This document shows positions 1 through 4,847 of a DNA stretch of 5,811 nt, in pieces. Both the position numbers and the translations under genes were made by a program. Position 1 is the stretch's first letter, and each line of letters starts with the position of its first letter. The stretch comes from an uncultured Thermoproteales archaeon (GTDB taxonomy: Archaea > Thermoproteota > Thermoprotei > Thermoproteales > Thermoproteaceae): contig CAMLLK010000079.1 of the NCBI GenBank assembly GCA_946480885.1, positions 1-5,811 of the forward strand. Direction: 5' to 3'. The notes beneath the pieces are model-generated. The model made no database searches. It was not told the origin of the DNA and saw nothing but the letters and a program-made list of their open reading frames with translations.

Positions 1-64
1 CCCACCTCCCCGCCCCGGCCCCCACCGCCCCCTCCACTCTTTCCCTACACGACGCTCCCGATCT
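1..64 (+). other. Sequencing adapter plus C-rich artefact at contig end
   Basis: Bases 35-64 reproduce the 3' portion of the Illumina TruSeq universal adapter. Bases 35-57 match exactly, the adapter's next two T bases are absent, and the CCGATCT end matches again at 58-64. The orientation is the normal one, with insert following the adapter's final T. Bases 1-34 are nearly all C with a few A, G and T, which fits low-complexity read ends (for example reverse-complemented poly-G calls) rather than archaeal coding sequence. The block abuts a prenyl synthase gene that is interrupted here, so it should be trimmed and not annotated as biology. The exact join is 64 or 65, because the last T could belong to either side. 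Confidence 0.93.
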
Positions 65-501
65 TCGCCTTCGTCTATTGCTTTAATTACTTTAGCCACT
101 TCTCTAGCGAAGACCACGGGCTTCGGCGTGTCTAGAACAGCCTCTTCAATAGCTTCTCTATACCATATGCCTATTAAAATAGCCGCATTGTCGCCGTATA
201 GTTTTCTAACTGTGGGGAGGCCTCTTCTCACATCTCCTCTGTCTATTATGTCGTCGTATATTAAAGAATAGTTGTGTATAAGCTCTACAATGACGGCGGC
301 GGGCAGTGCCGGCTTCCACTCTCCAGCCACCGCCTCCGCTGTCGCCAGCGTCAAAAGCGGCCTTAGCCTCTTCCCCCCCGTCTTTATTTGGTACAACACC
401 TCTTCTCTAAAGTCTTGAGCAGCGTCGAGAGTGAGATAGTGTTGAAGCGCTTTTTCTAACTCGCCGCCGTATTTTTGATAAAGTCTAGATACGATATCCA
501 T
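65..501 (-). CDS. Polyprenyl (geranylgeranyl-type) diphosphate synthase, N-terminal half, truncated by contig end
   Basis: Trans-isoprenyl diphosphate synthases condense isopentenyl diphosphate with an allylic diphosphate in the cytoplasm; in archaea the C20 product feeds membrane lipid synthesis. Reading from the ATG at 501-499, about 146 genuine residues are visible. They include the substrate-binding GGKRLRP motif (residues 42-48), the first Asp-rich motif DDIID (83-87) within [12 protein letters not shown], and RRG (92-94). The fifth residue before the Asp-rich motif is Tyr78, an aromatic chain-length residue consistent with a short C15-C20 product. The family is usually around 300-330 residues, so the second Asp-rich motif and the C-terminal half are missing because the contig stops, not because the gene is broken. 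The reading frame stays open through the adapter for 21 more codons, which are not real protein. The gene is divergent from DUF92 across 41 bases and is probably leaderless. Confidence 0.93.
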
Positions 502-514
502 GTCTTTAGAAATC

Positions 515-530
515 AATAAATATTTATTTA
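515..530. promoter_or_regulatory. Shared AT-rich palindromic divergent promoter element
   Basis: The 41-base gap between the prenyl synthase ATG (501, minus) and the DUF92 ATG (543, plus) contains a perfect 14-base palindrome, AATAAATATTTATT, at 515-528, extended by TA. Its centre (521.5) lies 20.5 bases from one start codon and 21.5 from the other. TATA-like boxes sit at about this distance, or slightly farther, upstream of leaderless archaeal starts, so one element could direct transcription both ways. No Shine-Dalgarno fits in the short leader of either gene. The promoter role is inferred from position and composition. Confidence 0.6.
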
Positions 531-542
531 GTAACTAAGGCG

Positions 543-1277
543 ATGGAGTTTCAACTGGCTGCGTTGAGCTCTATCGCCGCCCTTGCCGTCTTAGCCTTGT
601 GGAGAGGCTTTCTCACGCCGAGGGGCGCGGCATCGGCTATTGTAGTGGGGTCTTTGGCCGTACTAGCCCACGTAGGGCTGTTTCTCCTATTAGTGTGGTT
701 TTTTGTCACTTCTTCACTTTTTACAAAACTCAAGGCGGATTGGAAGAAGTCGATTGGTTTAAAAGACGTCTCGGGGAGGTCTTTGGGACAAGTCTTCGGC
801 GTCGGGACGCCCATTGCGTTATTCGCCTTTTTGTATATATTGACTGGAGATGTAAAGTTCCTCGGGGCCGCTGCAGTGGCTGTTGCAGTGGCTACAGCCG
901 ACACATGGGCGAGTGAGATAGGCGTGGCATACGGCGGCGCCCCTCGTTATATATTAACCCCATGGCGTAGAGTAGAGCCGGGGGTTTCGGGTGGGGTAAC
1001 GCCTGTGGGCGTTCTGGCCTCGCTGGCTGGGGCCTTTACGGTAGGCGTATTGGCGCAGATTTTCACTTCGGTGGATTTTTGGAAAGTGGCGCTTCTTGGA
1101 TACGTGGGGGAGTTGTTAGACAGCGTTTTGGGGGCTGCGCTACAGATAAAGTATATCTGTAACGGCGCTGTGTCGGAGACTCAGAGAGCTGGATGTGTCA
1201 AGAGGGGCTTTTTAACAAACGAATCTGTGAATTTAATAAGCGGCGTGTCAGTCGGCGTCTTGTTTATATTTCTGTGA
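543..1277 (+). CDS. DUF92 / TIGR00297 integral membrane protein (VTE6-like, candidate isoprenoid-phosphate kinase)
   Basis: This 244-residue membrane protein has about six or seven hydrophobic segments (roughly residues 4-20, 32-56, 87-100, 105-118, 152-172, 178-200 and 231-244). It carries the hallmarks of the DUF92 family: LTPRGAASA near 24-32, SSLFTKLK (57-64), ADTWASEIG (119-127), SGGVTPVG (149-156), GELLDSVLGA (189-198) and LTNESVN (224-230). Plant VTE6 in this family is a phytyl-phosphate kinase, so the archaeal member may phosphorylate an isoprenyl monophosphate such as geranylgeranyl phosphate; that substrate is inference. The divergent neighbour making prenyl diphosphates supports a lipid role. 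The acidic motifs ADTW and ELLDS would be candidate metal or nucleotide ligands. ATG 543 is chosen because it sits 21-22 bases past the AT element and leaves a full-length protein. Only 12 bases separate it from the YjbQ-family gene, so the two may be co-transcribed. Confidence 0.85.
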   Translation: MEFQLAALSSIAALAVLALWRGFLTPRGAASAIVVGSLAVLAHVGLFLLLVWFFVTSSLFTKLKADWKKSIGLKDVSGRSLGQVFGVGTPIALFAFLYILTGDVKFLGAAAVAVAVATADTWASEIGVAYGGAPRYILTPWRRVEPGVSGGVTPVGVLASLAGAFTVGVLAQIFTSVDFWKVALLGYVGELLDSVLGAALQIKYICNGAVSETQRAGCVKRGFLTNESVNLISGVSVGVLFIFL

Positions 1278-1289
1278 AGTATAGCCACT

Positions 1290-1703
1290 ATGAAAGTCTA
1301 CGTAGAGGAGTTCTACATCTCTACAAGACAGAGAGAAGAAATTGTAGTAATTACAGAGAGAGTAGAGAAGGCTGTGGAGAAGAGCGGCGTGAAAAACGGC
1401 GTGGCGTTAATCTATGTACCACACGCCACTGCCATATTGACGGCTAATGAAAACGAGGCTAGGCTTAGAGAAGACATTTTGTCAAAATTAAAGTCTCTAT
1501 TCCCCCGGGGCGCTGGCTATAGACATGACGAAATTGACGACAACGCCAATGCCCATTTGGCTAATATATTCGTCGGCTTTCATTTAGTTATGCCTATAGT
1601 GGGGGGTAGACTACTCAGAGGCACGTGGCAAGACGTCATGCTTATAGAGATGGATGGGCCGAGGAGTAAGAGGGGCGTGGTGGTAGTGGTGTTGGGAGAA
1701 TAA
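1290..1703 (+). CDS. YjbQ/UPF0047 family protein (secondary thiamine-phosphate synthase family)
   Basis: This 137-residue protein is full length for the UPF0047/TIGR00149 family. Conserved family features are all present: PHATAILTANENE (residues 44-56, with His45), HDEIDDNANAHL (79-90, with His79, Asp83/84, Asn85 and His89, probable metal and active-site residues), the signature GTWQ (111-114) and EMDGPRSKRGVVVV (120-133). E. coli YjbQ has weak thiamine-phosphate synthase activity, joining the pyrimidine and thiazole moieties, although the main physiological role of the family remains uncertain. A ThiL-type kinase two genes downstream fits a thiamine role. The protein is soluble and cytoplasmic. 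The ATG lies 12 bases after the DUF92 stop, with only a weak GTGA upstream and no strong ribosome site, suggesting expression as part of the upstream transcript. Confidence 0.9.
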   Translation: MKVYVEEFYISTRQREEIVVITERVEKAVEKSGVKNGVALIYVPHATAILTANENEARLREDILSKLKSLFPRGAGYRHDEIDDNANAHLANIFVGFHLVMPIVGGRLLRGTWQDVMLIEMDGPRSKRGVVVVVLGE

Positions 1704-1758
1704 TATCAGGAGTTATACAAGAAAAACAAGTTTGGCTATTTAGTGGAGTTAAATTTTT

Positions 1759-1766
1759 GGAGGAGG
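1759..1766 (+). promoter_or_regulatory. Strong Shine-Dalgarno deciding the start of the winged-helix gene
   Basis: GGAGGAGG lies 8 bases upstream of the ATG at 1775. An in-frame TTG at 1757 would place this motif inside the coding region and has no ribosome site of its own, so ATG 1775 is the better start. This is the clearest Shine-Dalgarno in the window; other starts look leaderless or translationally coupled. A TATA-like TTAAATTT (1749-1756) sits just upstream of it. If that box were used, the transcript would begin near the ATG and exclude the Shine-Dalgarno, so the two signals are probably not used together. Confidence 0.7.
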
Positions 1767-1774
1767 TTCTTTAT

Positions 1775-2107
1775 ATGAACTATCGGTTTAATTTATCAGA
1801 CTTCCGCTCAGTGTTAAAAACAGTATACGCCGGGATGTCTAAAATCGTTGGAGAGGCCCGTGGGTCATGTGTGAGTTTTACACCGCGTAAAGTACTAGAA
1901 TTCGGCGGAGTTGACACAACAGCGCCAGTGGCGTTGACTTTAGTAAAACACATCTTAGAGAAGTTAGTAGAGGCTAATTTACTACAGCGAGACGACTCTA
2001 GAGCTAGGACGAGGTATATACTTTGTAAAAACTCTCCCCTCTGGATTAGACTGAGGGGGGGAGACTCAGAGACTTTGAGATATTTAGAAGAAGTCACTGC
2101 AGAGTAG
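1775..2107 (+). CDS. Small winged-helix-like protein, possible DNA-binding regulator
   Basis: I do not recognise a named family for this 110-residue protein. After a helical N-terminal stretch (about residues 8-27), residues 36-84 read as a winged helix: FTPRKVLEFGGVD as a first helix, a turn, TTAPVALTLVKHILEKLVEA as a candidate recognition helix, then SRARTRYIL as a basic beta-wing. The pattern resembles small archaeal helix-turn-helix proteins. There is no membrane segment. It lies between the YjbQ-family gene and a ThiL-type kinase, and its TAG stop shares a base with the next GTG start, so it is almost certainly translated with thiL. A role in controlling the thiamine genes is possible but rests only on location. 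Start choice: ATG 1775, after a strong Shine-Dalgarno, in preference to TTG 1757, which would add six residues. Confidence 0.75.
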   Translation: MNYRFNLSDFRSVLKTVYAGMSKIVGEARGSCVSFTPRKVLEFGGVDTTAPVALTLVKHILEKLVEANLLQRDDSRARTRYILCKNSPLWIRLRGGDSETLRYLEEVTAE

Positions 2108-2958
2108 TGGAGAAGATCTTTCTACAGAGGGTACAGAGAGAGTTGGGGATAGAGGACAACGACGCCGTATATATAGACGGCTTGGTGTTAAAAATAGACG
2201 GCACGGCGGCCTCTACTTCAAAACTACCCTTCCAGACATGGGCAGACTTCGGCTGGAGAAACGTGGCTGCTGCGTATAGCGACGTGAGGGTAAAATACGG
2301 CGATGCTAAATACCTCTTAGTCTCAATAACGGCGCCGTCTCTAGACATAGTGGAGGAGATAGTAAAAGGAGTGGCTGAGGCAAGCCGCCACTTCGGCCTC
2401 TTGTACCTAGGGGGGGATTTAAACCAAGGCGACTGCGTAGTGGTGGACGTGGCGGTGGTGGGATACGCCAAGGCGCAGGTGGGGAGGAGGCCAAAGCCCG
2501 GCGACGTGTTGTACACAATTCCACACTTTGGCTACACGGCGGCGGCTTATAGATACTGGAGCCTCCCCCATCCAGTGACTGAGAGGGGAGTGGGGTATTT
2601 AAAGAGGCCAGACCCTAGGTGGCCTCTTCCCCCTCTTGAGTGTGTATCTGCTAGTATGGACTCTTCAGACGGGCTTGCAGACGTCTTGTGGACAATGGCC
2701 TCGGGCGTCGACATAGTAGTGGAGAGACTCCCCACTACAGAAGAAGTGGTGAAATTCGCCGGGGAGGCGGGGCTGGAGTTAGAAGAGTTGGTGTTCAACG
2801 GCGGCGAGGAGTTCCTACCTGTGTTCGCAGCGAGGCCTGGATGTGTTTTAGAAAGCCCCTATGTCCCATTTGCAAAAGTAGTTCAGGGAGAGGGGCAGGT
2901 GTGGTATAGAGGAGAGAGACTAAAGTGGCGGGGGTGGAGCTACTTCAGTAATTTTTAA
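2107..2958 (+). CDS. thiL: ThiL-like thiamine-monophosphate kinase
   Basis: ThiL phosphorylates thiamine monophosphate with ATP to give thiamine diphosphate. The 283-residue product has the ThiL/AIR-synthase-like order of motifs: DNDAV near 17-21 (counterpart of the metal-binding DDAAV), KIDG (29-32), RNVAAAYSD (51-59), GGD (102-104), PGDVLYTIPHFG (131-142), KRPDPRW (166-172), the signature ASMDSSDGLAD (182-192) and GGEEF (232-236). It is somewhat shorter than the usual 300-330 residues. The segment after SD (VRVKYGDAKY) departs from the usual SDxxAMGGxP, so the enzyme is divergent. Other members of this fold (SelD, HypE, PurM) are less likely given the ASMDSSDGLAD and GGEE motifs. The GTG start overlaps the previous TAG by one base, implying translational coupling with the winged-helix gene. 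YjbQ upstream supports a thiamine role. Confidence 0.85.
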   Translation: MEKIFLQRVQRELGIEDNDAVYIDGLVLKIDGTAASTSKLPFQTWADFGWRNVAAAYSDVRVKYGDAKYLLVSITAPSLDIVEEIVKGVAEASRHFGLLYLGGDLNQGDCVVVDVAVVGYAKAQVGRRPKPGDVLYTIPHFGYTAAAYRYWSLPHPVTERGVGYLKRPDPRWPLPPLECVSASMDSSDGLADVLWTMASGVDIVVERLPTTEEVVKFAGEAGLELEELVFNGGEEFLPVFAARPGCVLESPYVPFAKVVQGEGQVWYRGERLKWRGWSYFSNF

Positions 2959-2960
2959 AA

Positions 2961-2968
2961 AATTATAG
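2961..2968 (+). promoter_or_regulatory. TATA-like box upstream of the orphan surface-protein gene
   Basis: An AT-rich run follows the thiL stop (T5 at 2952-2956, A6 at 2957-2962) and ends in AATTATAG at 2961-2968, about 28-35 bases upstream of the GTG at 2996. This suits a TATA box serving a leaderless or short-leader transcript. The preceding T-run could also aid termination of the thiL transcript. The assignment is by position only. Confidence 0.4.
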
Positions 2969-2995
2969 ACACTGTGGTGGTCGATATATTTTGCC

Positions 2996-3673
2996 GTGGT
3001 GTTTTCTCTACTGTTGACTACAGTAGTAGTGGTCTCCTCTATAGCCCATATATATGAAAAGACTCTAGAGGGGTTTAGAATAGTTAAATTTGTAAAAGAC
3101 CAATGGGGCTCTTTTACAAAAACTATAGACGAGGCGTTGTGCCAAGCCGCTGAGGACTTGGCGCAAAAGGCCCTGGCGGCCCGCGACGTGTCGACTTACC
3201 GCCGCCTCGGCGAGATGTTAGACGCTGTGTTGAGAGAAGTGAGAAACAAAACGTTGTTAAAAGGGGCGGTGGCCTCTTGGGAATTCGACGGCGATGTCTT
3301 TAAGTGGAATATTACATTTTTGAAGTATAGCCACGGCGGGGTAATAAATTGGCTAAGGCCAACCGCGTTGATAAACGCCGCGAGCGAGATTTCTCAAATG
3401 TATCTAGACCTCGACGTAGACATCTCCAATGTCATTAAAGAACGCCTCCCCCCAGGTGTGTATCTCAGCGGCGTGGTCTACGGCTATTTGATCGGCAATA
3501 TGACATACAGTGGCTATTTGACGGGTGTCTACACGCTGAGAGACAAAACTCCGTTGAGGTGTAGAAAAGGTTTTTTAGAGATGTCTATATATGCAAACCA
3601 CTACGCCACGTTAGTGACGAATAGCACTTCTAACACTATATACGTATATATAGAGATTTCAATAGAGAGTTAG
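2996..3673 (+). CDS. Hypothetical secreted or membrane-anchored protein with one N-terminal hydrophobic segment
   Basis: I do not recognise this 225-residue protein. Residues 2-18 are strongly hydrophobic (FSLLLTTVVVVSSIA), giving either a membrane anchor or a signal peptide. The rest is mostly polar, with a helical stretch at 40-88 and a beta-rich C-terminal half (about 155-222). Four N-glycosylation sequons (Asn84, Asn105, Asn168, Asn209) and a Tyr/Thr/Ser-rich C-terminus suit the outside of an archaeal cell. There are two cysteines, Cys49 and Cys189. Single-anchor architecture recalls pilin- or S-layer-associated proteins, but there is no charged prepilin peptidase site. GTG 2996 is preferred because a TATA-like box lies about 30 bases upstream. 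An in-frame CTG at 2972 would add LWWSIYFA and lengthen the hydrophobic segment. The 3' end overlaps convergent rpiA by 4 bases. Confidence 0.7.
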   Translation: MVFSLLLTTVVVVSSIAHIYEKTLEGFRIVKFVKDQWGSFTKTIDEALCQAAEDLAQKALAARDVSTYRRLGEMLDAVLREVRNKTLLKGAVASWEFDGDVFKWNITFLKYSHGGVINWLRPTALINAASEISQMYLDLDVDISNVIKERLPPGVYLSGVVYGYLIGNMTYSGYLTGVYTLRDKTPLRCRKGFLEMSIYANHYATLVTNSTSNTIYVYIEISIES

Positions 3674-4338
3674 AAACTGTAGACTGCGTCTCCCCTCCCC
3701 ACTAAAACCACCGCGTCTCTTCTCTTACTAAAAACTCCGCTCTCTACGACGCCGGGGATGAGTTTTAACTCATCTTCAGCCTCAGGCCCCACGGGTCCAG
3801 GGGGGGCCCAGTCCACTATATATGTACCGTTGTCTGTCACCACAGGTCCCAGCTTCCCCTGGCCGTATCTAAGCCGGGCCTCGCAGCCTAGTTTTCTCTC
3901 TATTGACTTTACGACGTGGCGCCACGCCCACGGGAGGACCTCCACGGGACTTGGATTTCTAGTGGGTATTCTATCTACTACTTTGTGCTCTTCTACAACT
4001 ACGACAAACACCTCTGCGGCGTAGTCTACAATTTTTTCTCTTAAAAGGGCGCCCCCCCTCCCCTTTAGTAAAATCTTGTCTTTAGTAACTTCATCGGCGC
4101 CGTCTACGGCGACGTCAATTTTATCAACAGCCCACATAGGCCTTAGTTTATCTCCAAGCCCCACTTCATGTGCATAAATTTCACTGTCTAGAGAAGTGGC
4201 TACTATCACTAAGTCCCGCGGCCCTGCCTCCGCCAACGCCTTTATGAACTCTCTTGCCGTAGTCCCCGAGCCTAGCCCCACGACAGCGCCGTCTTTTACA
4301 AACTTAAGTGCCTCTCTAGCTACTAAAATTTTAGACAT
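3670..4338 (-). CDS. rpiA: Ribose-5-phosphate isomerase A
   Basis: RpiA interconverts ribose 5-phosphate and ribulose 5-phosphate in the cytoplasm, supplying ribose for nucleotides. In archaea it works alongside the ribulose-monophosphate or non-oxidative pentose routes. The 222 residues match family length (about 220-230). Motifs: phosphate-binding GLGSGTT (21-27), DGADEV (79-84, catalytic Asp), KGRGGALLREK (92-102, catalytic Glu101 and substrate Lys), VTDNGTYIVD (167-176) and PGVVESGVF (195-203). All key residues appear intact. The ATG at 4338 lies 11 bases after the stop of the CBS gene, with no Shine-Dalgarno (the gap reads C-rich on the coding strand), so the two are probably co-transcribed. 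Its stop lies 4 bases inside the convergent hypothetical gene. Confidence 0.97.
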   Translation of the reverse strand: MSKILVAREALKFVKDGAVVGLGSGTTAREFIKALAEAGPRDLVIVATSLDSEIYAHEVGLGDKLRPMWAVDKIDVAVDGADEVTKDKILLKGRGGALLREKIVDYAAEVFVVVVEEHKVVDRIPTRNPSPVEVLPWAWRHVVKSIERKLGCEARLRYGQGKLGPVVTDNGTYIVDWAPPGPVGPEAEDELKLIPGVVESGVFSKRRDAVVLVGRGDAVYSF

Positions 4339-4349
4339 GGGGGATGGGG

Positions 4350-4733
4350 TTATGGAAAAGCCTCGGTGGTTAACAAAGCCCTCAACACGTCTCTTATGCT
4401 GACCATCCCCACGAGCCTTCCCCCCTCTACCACTGGCATGTGGCGGATGTTGTTTTCAATCATTTTGACAGCTGTGGAGACAACGGAGTCGTCAGGCGAC
4501 GCGGTGATTAAACTTTTCCTCGCCGCTTGGCCTAAAGGAGTCTTTAGATCTATCTCCTGGGCTAAGAATCTGACTATGTCTCTCTCAGTGACGATGCCCA
4601 CAGGTCTCCCAGATCTGTCCACTACTACAACACTTCCAACGTTTGCTGCATACATTTTCGCCACGGCGCATTCTATAGGCTCCTCTTCGACACATGTAAT
4701 TACAGAATCTCTAACTAAGTCTTTAATCTTCAT
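4350..4733 (-). CDS. Two-CBS-domain protein
   Basis: This 127-residue stand-alone protein consists almost entirely of two CBS domains, roughly residues 6-58 and 66-121, forming one Bateman module. Each ends in the typical hydrophobic-Gly-hydrophobic-S/T-x-x-Asp pattern: GIVTERDIVR (46-55) and GMVSIRDVLR (109-118). Thr49/Asp52 and Ser112/Asp115 are the likely ribose-contacting residues for an adenine nucleotide. Such proteins are cytoplasmic sensors of AMP, ATP or SAM and usually act by binding a partner; the partner here is unknown. Being first in an apparent operon with rpiA (11-base gap) and divergent from GAPOR suggests, without proving, an energy-charge link to sugar-phosphate metabolism. 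The ATG at 4733 lies about 25 bases from a TTTTAAAA box, as expected for a leaderless transcript. Confidence 0.92.
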   Translation of the reverse strand: MKIKDLVRDSVITCVEEEPIECAVAKMYAANVGSVVVVDRSGRPVGIVTERDIVRFLAQEIDLKTPLGQAARKSLITASPDDSVVSTAVKMIENNIRHMPVVEGGRLVGMVSIRDVLRALLTTEAFP

Positions 4734-4754
4734 ATGTTTTTAATTTCTCTAGAG

Positions 4755-4762
4755 TTTTAAAA
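4755..4762. promoter_or_regulatory. TATA-like box for the CBS-rpiA transcript
   Basis: TTTTAAAA is centred 25-26 bases upstream of the CBS ATG on the minus strand and is flanked by AATA, the position of a TATA box for a leaderless archaeal transcript. The sequence is itself palindromic and lies 18-19 bases before the plus-strand ATG at 4777, so it could in principle also be read toward GAPOR. Confidence 0.55.
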
Positions 4763-4770
4763 TATTACTA

Positions 4771-4793
4771 AGTGAAATGAGTATACTCAATAT
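4771..4793 (+). repeat. Upstream copy of the duplicated GAPOR start region
   Basis: These 23 bases match 4825-4847 at 19 of 23 positions without gaps. The core TATACTCAAYAT is identical except for one pyrimidine. Similarity continues weakly into GCGAAAGA versus GTCGAAAAG with small indels. The copies are 54 bases apart, exactly 18 codons, so they share a reading frame. This is most simply a local duplication of the region spanning the GAPOR start codon. Confidence 0.7.
4778..4789. promoter_or_regulatory. Perfect 12-base palindrome, candidate operator
   Basis: TGAGTATACTCA is a perfect inverted repeat lying between the divergent CBS-rpiA and GAPOR promoters. A one-mismatch version, TGATTATACTCA, overlaps the GAPOR start at 4832-4843. 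The centres are 54 bases apart, close to five helical turns, so both would lie on about the same face of the DNA. This is the pattern of a dimeric regulator binding two sites, but the copies also lie within a larger duplication, so their similarity is not independent evidence. Confidence 0.4.
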
Positions 4794-4804
4794 AGGCGAA
4801 AGAC

Positions 4805-4811
4805 TTAATTT
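4805..4811 (+). promoter_or_regulatory. Weak TATA-like box for GAPOR
   Basis: TTAATTT is centred about 23 bases upstream of GTG 4831, slightly closer than ideal for a leaderless start. It lies between the two candidate operator sites. It is the only AT-rich candidate at the right distance, and its match is modest. Confidence 0.35.
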
Positions 4812-4824
4812 GAGATAGAAATAG

Positions 4825-4847
4825 AGTGACGTGATTATACTCAACAT
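4825..4847 (+). repeat. Downstream copy of the duplicated start region, containing the GAPOR start codon
   Basis: This is the partner of 4771-4793 (19 of 23 matches). Here the counterpart of the upstream ATG is the GTG at 4831 that opens GAPOR, and the palindrome is imperfect by one base (TGATTATACTCA, 4832-4843). Confidence 0.7.

Larger units (their letters stand above)
4777..4818 (+). other. Thirteen-codon mini-ORF resembling the GAPOR N-terminus
   Basis: ATG 4777 opens MSILNIGERLNLR and stops at TAG 4816-4818. GAPOR itself begins MIILNIDVEKKK in the same frame, 18 codons later, after a second in-frame TAG at 4822. The peptide therefore looks like a remnant or duplicate of the GAPOR start, or a short leader ORF read before it. 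It has no Shine-Dalgarno. Whether it is translated cannot be judged from sequence, and a purely regulatory DNA repeat would produce the same pattern. Confidence 0.4.

Noticed and set aside
1..34. C-rich block whose complement carries several G-runs, looking like a G-quadruplex or telomere-like repeat.
   Set aside because: It sits directly outside a sequencing adapter, so it is an assembly artefact rather than genomic DNA.
1275..1288. Exact 14-base repeat TGAAGTATAGCCAC, also at 3321-3334.
   Set aside because: One copy spans the DUF92 stop and gap, while the other lies within a coding region with no shared context. A single chance match of this length is not very unlikely, and no third copy was seen.
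1757..1774. TTG start adding six residues to the winged-helix protein.
   Set aside because: It would place the GGAGGAGG ribosome site inside the coding sequence; ATG 1775 is 8 bases downstream of that site.
1704..1774. Possible thiamine riboswitch in the gap before the winged-helix gene.
   Set aside because: At 71 bases it is too short, and no TPP-aptamer consensus (CTGAGA with a matching distal arm) was recognised. The same is true of the 12-base gap before YjbQ.
2094..2516. 140-codon open frame on the minus strand opposite thiL.
   Set aside because: It lies wholly antisense to a well-supported gene, has biased low-complexity composition and no family resemblance, so it is a shadow frame.
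4366..4743. 125-codon plus-strand open frame opposite the CBS gene.
   Set aside because: It is the antisense shadow of a clear two-CBS-domain gene and is Ser/Thr-rich, typical of shadow translation.
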